64,000 nt of DNA. Source: Schizochytrium sp. CCTCC M209059. Lineage: Eukaryota > Sar > Bigyra > Thraustochytrida > Thraustochytriidae. Each line of letters opens with the position of its first letter. Position 1 is the stretch's first letter. A model generated the notes under the pieces. The model was not told where the DNA came from. It was given only the letters and a program-made list of their open reading frames with translations, and ran no database searches. A program made the position numbers and the translations under genes. The DNA is taken from positions 446,595 to 510,594 of the forward strand of contig KN805385.1 in assembly GCA_000818945.1 (NCBI GenBank). Direction: 5' to 3'. Shown here piece after piece: positions 19,969-30,200 of the stretch.

Positions 19969-20691
19969 ATGGCGGAGCTCGGGACCAAGGTTGAGCCCGT
20001 GGCGGCACACGCGACGCCACACTTGAGCGCGAGGAGGCGATCGTCGGCACACGGGAGCGGCATTCGGCTCTCGCATGAGCATCTTGTTCTCCTGCGGCCA
20101 GACCTCGGCATGTCGACGCCGGCCGAAAAGCTCGCGTCCGCAGGCGTCTTCCAGTGGTGCGCTTTCCTTTGCTGCGCACCCACCAGCGACACGGGGTTGG
20201 CCGTCGAGGATCCGCAAACTGCCGAAATCCGCAACATTCTCTCAGCCGGCCAGTCCTTGCCAGCTTATGTGGTCCAAGTTGAGCCGCTCGTTATTGGTGT
20301 TTACTGCGACGTTCTCGATGCTGCCGTCCTCTTGCGCTACCCGGCGAAGATTAGCGTGTCTCTCGTGCACGGTTTTCATCTCAAGCCGCGCTCGCGCCTT
20401 CTTGCTATCGCCACACTCTCGCCAAAGCTGCGTGAAGCAGATGAAATGGAGGCTGACATTGAGCCAGGCCTGGTGGCGAACGAGCGCGCCGTCCAGACAT
20501 ACGCGGGTTTCCGCCCGGAAATCGTCAACTTCATTAGTACTGATGAAGTTCGCATCCTGGATTGTCAGAATGAGATTGATGAGCAAATTTGGTCCCGCGC
20601 ACGCGTCGTCATTGATGAAAGGGCTTCCGTTGACGACATCATTTATCGCGATGGCCTTCCCGGTCGGACGTTTGCACCGCGCCGCGCGTAA
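19969..20691 (+). CDS. Unknown protein, 240 aa
   Basis: A compact frame from ATG 19969 (GCAGAATGG) to TAA. The composition is that of a folded protein: strands such as YVVQVEPLVIGVYCDVLDAAVLLRY and a distinctly acidic C-terminal half with few low-complexity stretches. A Cys-containing patch (FQWCAFLCCAPT) lies near residue 60. No transmembrane helix or signal peptide is evident. I do not recognise the family. The frame runs 21 bases further upstream but without ATG. Support is frame length, composition and start context only. Confidence 0.65.
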   Translation: MAELGTKVEPVAAHATPHLSARRRSSAHGSGIRLSHEHLVLLRPDLGMSTPAEKLASAGVFQWCAFLCCAPTSDTGLAVEDPQTAEIRNILSAGQSLPAYVVQVEPLVIGVYCDVLDAAVLLRYPAKISVSLVHGFHLKPRSRLLAIATLSPKLREADEMEADIEPGLVANERAVQTYAGFRPEIVNFISTDEVRILDCQNEIDEQIWSRARVVIDERASVDDIIYRDGLPGRTFAPRRA

Positions 20692-23600
20692 GCTTCTCTT
20701 TTTCTCGTTTCACAAACTTTGTTACGTTGTCGTTGCTCCCCTCCTTTCGGCTCGATTGTTTTAGTTTTCTTCGAGGTTTTCAAGTATATTCGCCGTTTTG
20801 TACGTTTGTTGACAATTTCTGGGCCGCCACCAGGATGAACTTGAAGATGGGATGGACTTAGTCCGCACGCCTTTAGTCTTTTCTTTACAGTTCTTTTCGA
20901 TGTCCTCCCTGGTGGCTTCGAACCATTGCGGCTCCGCCATGCGGAACGCGCAAGGTACATTAGCCTTTTCCTCAATGCACCTGATCCTCTTGCGTCAAAG
21001 AAGTTTCCCTGCCATTTTTCCTTTTTCTTCACTGACTTGATTAGTTCGCATTTACGCTCGCTCGCCGATCATGCGAACAATCGAATAATGGCTCTATTAC
21101 GTCAATTATCCATGTTTTTGGCGTGTTCACCTCATTTGGTGTGAATGAGTGAATTAGCTGGTGTTGTCGCAATGAGAATCCAGGTTCTTGCTTTACGCTG
21201 TCCTCGACAATCCGACCCGCACGTCCTGAGCCACAGGCTAGAAACCCCAAGATAATATGGTGATTCCAGCGATGCCTTTGTGGTGCGGTACGTCATGCAT
21301 GCACAAGCACGTCACGCATTTACTTCTTTTTTTCCCAGAGAAGATTTTCAGATTCCCTTGTGCAGTCAGCAGCAGCAGCTGCTGCTGCCGCGCTCGCTCC
21401 ACGTGCAACCCAGGCGCCGCCCGGGCGCGACCCTTGCTCGTGCTCGCACTGGCAATTTGACGCGCGAGCGGTCTTGGCTTGGCGTTCGAGCAGAGTATTC
21501 GGCGTCGCGCGAATTCGGCTAGCGGCCGCACGCTCGAACTCGCTCGCACTCGCTCGTCGCTCGCTCTCGCTCGAACTCGCTCGCACTCGCTTCCTCCCAG
21601 CAACAGCCGCCCCAACGCCAACAGCCAAGAGGCGAGCTGCCTGCCGGCCGATGGCCCAGGCACAAGGGAAAGCACGCGCTTCGACGATGAGCGCAACGAC
21701 GATGACGATGCCGTGGCCGGTGACGACGAAACACCGAAAAGAAAGATCGAAAGAAAGAAGAAAAAAGAGGCGCTCGACCGCCCGGTTCAGGGTCGTACTT
21801 GGCGGACCAAATCTCGCGGGCCGACGTCGACACGTGGGCACCCACGCGTCCTCTCCTCAGTTCGGTTCGAATTCTTCGGCCATCTCGACGATCGCTCCTT
21901 TCCGCTCCTCTCCGAGGCAACTCCGCCCCTCGCGCGAGCCTGGTTGAGGCCGTTCAATCGAGCGCGCCGTGCCGCGCGACGTGCCGCGCGACAGCGGGCA
22001 ACAGGGGCGTCTCCTTCACTGCCGAGCCGGAGTCTGAATCCCGCGCGCGCGAGCAGGTGGCGCAACCGGCGAGCAGAGAGCAGGCCGCCGTCCGAATGCG
22101 GCACGCGAGGCGATGAGATGGGATGCGATGCGCGCGAAAAACACCGTGCGGGTGGAGTGGCGGGAGGCCCGCGCGTCGAGAGCGACAGACGAATTCATCG
22201 CACAAAAGCAACGCCGCTAAAACGCTTGGTGCCAGAAACCCCGACGAGCGTCACTTCCTGGTACACATCGCTGCGGGCGCCTTGTTTCCGGCTTGTGTCG
22301 GAAACGATTGCCGAATCCTGCGGACATGACGGATGATCGAGTGTTTGAGTGGTTGAAGCGCCGAGTAATTGTGGGATGAGTCATCGATGGACGGACAGCA
22401 AGATAAATCAAATGAAAGAATGGATGAATAGACGCATGGATGGAGCTCCTGGCCTCGTGAACCACAGTCCTTGCTGCACTCGCGCTCTTGCAGTTGCGTG
22501 TCTCTCGCCTCCCCCCCCCCAAAAAAAAATATTTCGCCGGCGAGGACGTGCAACCTGGGGAAAGTCGCCCGGGATCCAAATCACGACGATCACTCTGCAG
22601 TGACTACAAATCCTAGGACTGTAAATTGGAGCCTGCCGGGAATCCGGCACGGCTTGCTGTGGCAGCAACCTTTGTCGTTTACGTGAATCGATCTGGATTT
22701 GACTCAACTGTTTCGGTCCGGGTTGTTCACGCCGACTACATACAACCCGAGCCATCTTGAGTTTGGGTTGAACACGCCTCACGTCTCCTTGCAACTTCCT
22801 TGGCAAAAGGTCTCTGTCTTTTGCCTTGATTAGTCATATTATGCTTCCTTTTGATTAGTTTTCCTCTGTTTTGTTTTTTACGAGCTTCCTTCAAGCATTT
22901 TGTACAGCAGGATGACCGTCCACAGCCGGCCTTCCGGCCGAACGGGCAGACGGACGGACGGACGGGCGGACGGATAGGACGAGTTCAAAAATGAAGCACG
23001 GCATTCTCGTTTCAATTCTTGCACTCTATCGAACGACAGGACATGCGTTAGCTCGGCGCTTTAAATCGTGCCGTGAATCTTTGACTTGCATCTGCAGCTG
23101 TAGTACATGGCCAAGTCGCTGCCGCAGCCAATAGCAAAGATCATCTTCACTCCCTGTCTCTCTCGCTCCGCTCCGCTCTCTCTCTCTCTCTCTCTCGCTC
23201 TCTCTCTTTCGTCTTGATCAGCTCATCATTGGCTTTTGCTTTGCGGTGCGGTGGTTGCTCTTGCGCGATGCAAGCATGCGAGTTGTTTGCTTCCAGGCAC
23301 GCGCCACCTATCTCACTCCCGGTTTGGCTCCCGGTATGAAAGAATCCCGGCCCTTTTTCCTTGCTTTTGCATTGTTTTCGTCGCCACGCCTGCACGGCTG
23401 CGGGCATCACTCGCGGACGGGTAACTGCTGCAGCTGCATTTGCATTCGCATTCGCCTCTGGATCGGGTCACCTCGACCGCCTGCGCAGCGCAAGAGATCG
23501 TTGCCGCTGTGAAGTTGTCGCCGCACCGCTCGGTTTGGCGACAAACGGCGGCGTACCAATATTTTCGCTCGTGGCTCATGAGAGTTGCGAGCACATTTGC

Positions 23601-25057
23601 TGCTCGCTATCATCACCTGCTCTACTCGCTGAGTCGACCATAACGTCAGCTCTCTTTTTTGCTTCGCTTGCGCATCTTGCTTCTGCATCGATCGACTGGA
23701 CTTGAGCTGTCATTGGCTAGCTAGTCGAGCTGCCCGAAGGCAATTGATCGGAGTCACCCACCTCGGCAAAGATCGCACTGCTCCCGAGCCACCCATCTGT
23801 TTATCCCCGCCATCTGCACAGCTGCTGCTGCTGCTGCTGCTAACCGCCCATCCATTCGCACCTGCCCCAAACCAGCATCTTCTCCTTCCTCGTCCTGCCT
23901 CCAGACGTTGCTGATTGACGCCCGTCTGCCCTGGTCAGCGTTGCCGCGGTTCGACACAGACTCTCGGCAGGGTCCCGGCGCCGGCGCCTTCCGTCTCTTT
24001 GCACCTGCCCTGGCTAGCTAGCTAGCTAGCTAGCTCAGTGTCCACGGCGACTGGCATGCGGGGCAACTTGGGCCTCTCTCCGGAACCTTTGGGATGCGCT
24101 TGTGTCTCGGCGCACACGAGCGCCGACCAAGGGCCGCGCCCGCCAGGCCTCTTCCGTCCCATCGGAGCCGGAGGTCGGTGCGGGCCTCCGCTGGCGCCGG
24201 CGCTGCCGGCAGAGTCGCGGCAGATGGCTTCGTGCGGTATGCGGCTGGTTGCGATAGAGACGGCGATGGAGAAGGAGATGAAAGAAGGTGCATGTCGATG
24301 CGCGCGACAGCGACGCAGAGAAAAACACAGGGCGAGGTGCAGGTTCAGTGGCTGTGGGGAGCTAGCTACCTCGGGATGTGGGGGAGGGGGCTCTGCCCCG
24401 CGTCAATCTCGTCGCAGCGCGGGCGCAGATCGCACTCGCGCGCTTGCGGCGCTTGCATGACGGGCGGAGGCCTTCGGCGCGGGCCGCAGGACGGAGGACG
24501 CCCGCGAGCGCGGCCTGCAGGTGCAGCGGGCGGCCTTGGCGCTCCTCCCGCGTCCTCAATCGAGGAAGAGGGGGCGTTGGTGCACGACCGCCAACGGAAG
24601 AAGGCGAGGGCGCGATTCAGAACCACGGGTTGCCGGCCCTGAACAACTGAAAATCCAGCGAATGCGGACGAGGAAGCCTTAGCCAAGGGAATTGGAATGA
24701 AAAAGAAGAAAAGGGGGGAGGGGGAGGAGGCAGACAAAGGGGGGAAGGGCAGAAAAAAGGCATGCGAGGCTCGCCATGGAATTCAGAATTCAATAGGGTT
24801 TGGCCTGACGACGAGCGACAGCGAGCAAACAGCACGCTCGCGAGACGATTACGAGCAGCCTTCGAGCCGCTGTCCGCGAGCAGAAAAACCTACATCCCAA
24901 CCAACCAGACGAGCAAAACCAAAACTCGACATCGAGCAACTCTGGCTACTCGCAAAGCTCGAGGTCTGCCTCCATAAAAAAGAGTTGGACAAAACAGGCA
25001 AGCAAGCAAGCAAGCGAGTACAGAGTCAAGACGTCAGTCAACAAGAGATAAAGCACA
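20692..25057. other. 4.4-kb region without a recognisable gene
   Basis: Both strands hold only short or Arg/Ser/Ala-rich frames. Visible landmarks: CTCG-rich direct repeats at 21530-21600, a C10A9 junction at 22511-22529, (GGAC)n at 22948-22976, (CT)n at 23175-23208, (GCTA)n at 24012-24034, and a GA-rich run at 24695-24760 before the transporter gene. I found no tRNA B-box, 5S or spliceosomal RNA signature by eye. A gene broken by introns or a long non-coding RNA cannot be excluded. Confidence 0.4.
22511..22529 (+). repeat. Poly-C/poly-A junction
   Basis: Ten C followed by nine A. The same junction occurs reversed at 62103-62123 and as C6A4 at the right edge of the assembly gap (26857-26866). 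Confidence 0.85.
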
Positions 25058-26470
25058 ATGCTCGAGTCGCTCGAGTCTGGCACGAGGAATTCCGGCGTCA
25101 ATGTAGGACCCTCCAAGAGCAGTGATAGCAAGGGCAGCAACAGCGGGCCGGCAGAGGACTTCTCGTCCTCGTCCGACGGCAGCTCTAGCGATGTCGGCAT
25201 CGTCGGCCATCTCACCTGGAAGACCGTGGGCATGATTGAAATTGGCGAAATCGTCGGTGTCGGTGTGCTCACAATGGGTCTCGCCTTTCAGGAGCTCGGA
25301 TACGTTCTGGCCATCGTGCTCATCGGAATCCTCGGTCCTGTCAACATTTACATGGGCATCCTCCTGTCTCGATCGTACCAAGTCTTCCCCTCGTCTGTTT
25401 CCTACGCCACCCTCGCGGACCTCTGCATGTGGCCCTGGGCTGGGTACGTGCTCAAGTTTATGACCTACATTTACTTTGTCTTTGTCGCATCGAGTTACTT
25501 TCTCGCTCTTTCACAGACCCTCGAAATCGCGTTCTGGGGTGTCGAGCTCTGCCAGCCTCTTTGGTCCATCATTGCCTTTTGCGCTCTCATTGGCCCCATC
25601 CAGGTGCAGAGCTTTAGCGGTGCCCAGATTGTCTTCTGGATCAACTTCGGTCTCATCGTCATCGCCATCCTCCTTGTGCTCATCTACATGTTCATCAATA
25701 TGAAGGACTCTGACGGACGCGATTCCGTCTATGCGGGTACCCCTCCGACCATTTCCTGGCTCACCTTCTTCGGCGCCCTTTCCAAGATTACCTTTGCCTA
25801 CCTGGGCTGCTTTGTCTTCTTGGAGATCATTGCCGAAATGAAGACTCCCAGTGACTTTCCCAAGTCCTTTCGGATCAGCGCCCCTGTGCAGATTGGTCTC
25901 TACATTATTGTCGGTATCATCTCGTACACGTACAGTGGAGAGAACGCCAGCGACTCGATCATCAAGCTCGTGGACCCCGAGACGTACGGCGGCCTGCTCT
26001 CCGCCGCTGCTGCTTGCTTGTGTCTGCATCTCATGGTTTCTTACTTTATCATCTCACTCACCTGGCACAAGCAAGTGCACCAGTACGTCTCGCCGAGCAC
26101 CTACGGCAAGACCAACTTGAAGAGCCGTCTCATCTGGTTCTGCATTTCCTTTCTCACCCTTATTTTTGCCTACGTCATTTCCAACGGTGTTACCTTCTTT
26201 GACAGTCTCGTGTCGCTCCTCGGCTCTCTCTTTGGCCCCATCCTCGGCTTTCACGCCCCGGTCATCTTCTTCTTTCTTGCACGAAGGAAGGAGGGTCGCC
26301 CCATCTCTTGGCTCGAAAAGACCATTTGCGCCATCATCTTCATCTACGCAACAGTTCTTCTCACAGCCGGTACTGCTGCCAATATCATCACCCTCCGGGA
26401 CGACTTTAGTAACTCTGATACCCAGCCTTTCACCTGCACTCGCTCGAGCTATCTTGACAGCTACAACTAA
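25058..26470 (+). CDS. AAAP-family amino acid/auxin permease-like transporter, 470 aa
   Basis: After a Ser/Gly/Asp-rich soluble start of ~50 residues there are about eleven hydrophobic segments between residues ~58 and ~455. The first has the family-like phrase GEIVGVGVLTMGLAFQELG, where AAAP (Aa_trans) proteins carry the glycine-rich first helix. The topology and length (470 aa) fit a secondary amino acid transporter at the plasma membrane or vacuole; substrate specificity cannot be read from the sequence. The start at 25058 has A at -3 (CACAATG). Codons are mostly C-ending, as in the fumarate reductase gene, suggesting good expression. Intronless. It stands alone: gene-free DNA upstream, the assembly gap downstream. 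Confidence 0.85.
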   Translation: MLESLESGTRNSGVNVGPSKSSDSKGSNSGPAEDFSSSSDGSSSDVGIVGHLTWKTVGMIEIGEIVGVGVLTMGLAFQELGYVLAIVLIGILGPVNIYMGILLSRSYQVFPSSVSYATLADLCMWPWAGYVLKFMTYIYFVFVASSYFLALSQTLEIAFWGVELCQPLWSIIAFCALIGPIQVQSFSGAQIVFWINFGLIVIAILLVLIYMFINMKDSDGRDSVYAGTPPTISWLTFFGALSKITFAYLGCFVFLEIIAEMKTPSDFPKSFRISAPVQIGLYIIVGIISYTYSGENASDSIIKLVDPETYGGLLSAAAACLCLHLMVSYFIISLTWHKQVHQYVSPSTYGKTNLKSRLIWFCISFLTLIFAYVISNGVTFFDSLVSLLGSLFGPILGFHAPVIFFFLARRKEGRPISWLEKTICAIIFIYATVLLTAGTAANIITLRDDFSNSDTQPFTCTRSSYLDSYN

Positions 26471-27260
26471 GATCTGTATAATGCCATGTTAATGTTGCTC
26501 TGCACCACTTTCTACGTTCTATCTCCTCTTAGCCTTGACACCATCTTGCTTTTGGCCTACGGGTATTTTTAGATATTATGATACCTGATTTCTATCACCA
26601 CCTCCGGGTATTCCTGCTCTTTCTTCCTGTACGTATACGTCTAACTCACTGGCACAACTCTTACCCCCCAACAGGTCTTGGCATATCTTGGCTCACAGTC
26701 AAGTCAACGAGCGTACTTTCGCGCGGTCTTCGATCGGCACTCACGCTGTATGAAAGTTGAACCCCAGACACGGCACTCTTGATTCGTTTTACCCCCCCCC
26801 CCCCCNNNNNNNNNNNNNNNNNNNNNNNNNNNNNNNNNNNNNNNNNNNNNNNNNNNCCCCCCAAAAGGCTCAGCGCGGACCAGACACTGTATAGCCTCGC
26901 TATGCGCGCTCCCACTCGACCCTAAACCGCCCCAAATCCTCCTGGAGCCATTGTTTGCGAGCGCCATCGGCTGCGCTGCAGGACTCGCAGCCCTGACTGT
27001 GAAGGCAAGGACGAAAGCCTGCGCTGTCTCGCGCCCGGCGGCGTCTCGCTCGGACGGAGAACAACTGTAGTAAGCTAAAGTTAGTGATACGTAGGGGGCT
27101 AGGCTGGCTGGCTGGCTATTGGATTGATTGACCCGCACGATAAGCAGTGGACGATTGACGATCTCGACAAACAAGATCCATCGGCTCCGGGCTACGCAGC
27201 GGGACGGTCTCGCGAGCGCGCCGGCAGGGGCGCGGGGAAGGCGCGGAGACGGCGGCGACG
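26471..27260. other. Intergenic region containing an assembly gap
   Basis: No gene is seen. The gap at 26806-26856 interrupts it. A GGCT/GGCTGG run sits at 27098-27117. The last 80 bases are probably leader of the ferlin gene. Confidence 0.5.
26806..26856. other. Assembly gap (51 N) inside a poly-C tract
   Basis: The N run is bordered by 14 C on the left (26792-26805) and by C6A4 on the right. Sequencing or assembly probably failed in a homopolymer; the real length is unknown. Confidence 0.97.
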
Positions 27261-30200
27261 ATGGAGCGGCTCGCCGCGACGAGCTGCGTGCTCGAGGCGC
27301 GCGGACTCGTGACGGGCGACGAGCAGGCCGGGACGCCCTCCCGCGGGGGCAAGGCCGCCGCTGCAGCCAAGAGCATCAATCCGTACGTCAAGGTGCGCTT
27401 CTCCGGCCAGGAGTTCACAAGCCGCACAGAACGCAAAAGCCAAGGGCGGGTTCACTGGGATGAACGTGTCGACTTTATCGGCGCTCGAGGCAGCAAGATG
27501 ACCAAGGTCGAGTTCAAGGTCTACGATAAACGAACCCTTGGCAAGATCTTCCTCGGCAAGGCGGAGGTCAGCGTCAACACCGTGCGCGAGCTTAAGCGCG
27601 AGTTCGCAGAAAAGCAACGCGAGGTCAATCGTGGTCTGTGGCTCAAGCTCACGGATGCGTACGGGACTCAAGGCGACTTTGGCGAACTTCGCGTTGTCGT
27701 TGGATGGCTGTACCGACGTCGCCTCGCGGGCAAGACGCGCCTTGCAGTGTACTCTCGTATTGGTATCAAGCGAACAGCCAAAGGTGCACATATCGGCGTT
27801 CTAGACGACGCAGAGCTCCAAGATGACGAGGACGCCGCACTTTCCTTCTTCGATGACGACCTTGACGAGGACACCGACAATGAGGACGATCTTGCCGTCA
27901 GTCCCGAAGCGGCAAACGACGCGGGTGAAGTGGGCGCGGCAATTGGCGAGAATGAAGACGACGACGACGAAGTCAGCGGTGTCGAAGGTGCCATGACCGA
28001 AGAGGACAAGGAGGAAGAAAAAGACGCCCTGGAGCGAAGGCAGCGCGAGGAGCAGGACGCCCTTGAAAACGCCATGCAGCTCGACATCAAACCGGGCGCC
28101 TACCGTGTCATCTTTCACGTCATTGAGGTGCGCGAGCTCCACCCCGAAGACCTGAGCGGCACCAGCGACCCTGTGTGTACCGTCACCATCGATGTGCCGG
28201 CGCGCAAGACTGTTACGCGAAGTACGAGCATCAAAAAGGCAGTTCGCTCGTGCGTTTTTGACGAACAACTCTTTCTTGACCTCAATGACATGGATGAGAA
28301 CACTGTTGAGGCTGCTACGATCAAGTTCTCCGTTTTTGACGCCGATCTCATCAGTCGAAACGACCTCATTGGTTCTTTTACTTTCAATCTCATCGACGTG
28401 TACTACCGTGTCGACCACGCGCACAAGAATCAGTGGATTGGTCTCATTGATGAAAAGAACCCCAAAGACACGGGCGTTCAGGGATACGCCAAGGTCAGCG
28501 TCACGGTCGTTGGACCCGGGGACACCGTCAATCTTGATGAAGATGAAGATGCAAAGAATGATGATGGGGTGCACGACGAGGAAATCGCAGAGGTCCTTTT
28601 GCCTCCCAATGTGCAGCAAGAACTCCGTTTTCTACGTGCTCAAGTCTACATTGCAGAAGACTTACCGGCGCTCGATCGCTCCAAACTCACCGGCACCGAG
28701 GGTCTCGACGCCTTTGTGAAAATGAAATTTAGCGGAAATCCACCTTGCAAGACGAGCGTGGTGTCCGTGTCGCGCCCGCGAACGACGGCGCGCCAGATGA
28801 TCGATGATGCCGCGCATCGTACATCCGAGTCGCTTCGGGTTGTCTTCAACGAGGAGCTCTGGATGCCCACATTCAATCCACGCCTTGCTCGTAACGTCAA
28901 TATTAGCGTCTACGACTACGATAAAGCTTCCAGCAATGATCTCGTCAGCACACTGCTCGTCAATTACCAGGACGTTATCCGTTCGACTCCCCGTTTTCCG
29001 CGAAAAGGAGGCATCGTGCCGCGCTGGTACATTCTATACGGCGCCCCTCGCAAGTCAGGTCTCTTTGGAAATGAAGACGCCGAAGAAATGAATCGCAATC
29101 CAGCCAAGGCTTCGGCGTACCGAGGTCGTATCTTGCTCAGTTTCCGCAATTATGTTGACCGTGAAGACTCCGAGGAGCCTGAAACCATTCATAAAAAGCA
29201 CATACGTTCCATCAAACGGAGCCTCGTTCCGCCTACACGACCGTATGTACTTCGCTTCTGGGCCATCGCTGGTTCGTCGATTCCGAGGACTCAGGGTGCC
29301 ATCGGGTTCAAGTCTCGTGCTTCTGTGGCAAGTGCGCTCTCTATGGGCCCCTACAAGCTTTCGACGCGCGCAGTCACACCTGGCGAAGGTGCAACTGTGG
29401 ACTGGGTGGAAGCGCATGAGGCGACGCTGGAATTCCCGGCGGAATTGCTTTTGCTATGGGAATCGCCACAGGTACAGGCCGTCGTCGATCGTCTCGACAA
29501 CCTTGAGGCGACAATAGCCCGACACCGCAAGAGCATTCCCGACGACGCCTTGCGTCTGCGCAGCGATCCGTCAAGAACAAAGTCGCATGGCAATCCGCCA
29601 CCGCCCGCTCTTGCTGGCGAGAATACTCCTGGCGGCACCAAGGACAAGCTTTCGCAGCTTGACTATCTCGAGCGTCAACAAATGCTCATGCGCAAGTACC
29701 TACTCGCGCAGCTTCACGACGCCCAGGTCCCCGATCTTTTTCTTTATTTGGAAGACAGTAGCGGCCGCGCCATTTCTTTTGCGCGCTTTAGACCCGAAGA
29801 GATCCTTCTCGAGCGCTTTCGCGGTGAACCGCGCTGGGTCACTCTTGCTGAAGACAAGGCCAACAATCGTCTCGATGACGACGATTTTCCTGGATCCGTT
29901 CTTGTACGAATCGGTCTTGGACCGCAGGACCTTGCCACTGCAACTCAACAAGAGTGGACTCAAGAACAGCTCGACCCATTTATGCAGAAAGAGCCCTTTG
30001 CGCTTCGCGTGCACGTATACCAGGGAAAAGACCTTCCAGCTGCCGATAGCGATGGCATGAGCGACCCATACGCGCGCGTAAGGGTACTTGGCGAAAAGGC
30101 AGGGAAAGTTTCGCGCAGAACGCGGACGAACAATCCACTTTGGTACGAGACGGTCACTTTTTCGCGGGTTCTTCTCCCGCCGGCTCGATTTGCGCCGCAG

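Noticed and set aside
21479..22336. 285-codon plus-strand frame
   Set aside because: Starts at TTG, Arg/Ser/Ala-rich and over CTCG repeats; overlapping frames on both strands are equally long.
23175..23208. CT run as a possible splice acceptor tract
   Set aside because: No coding exon follows on either side that could be joined.
24697..25125. 142-codon plus-strand frame overlapping the transporter start
   Set aside because: Begins in a GA-rich tract, and its end overlaps the well-supported transporter gene in another frame.
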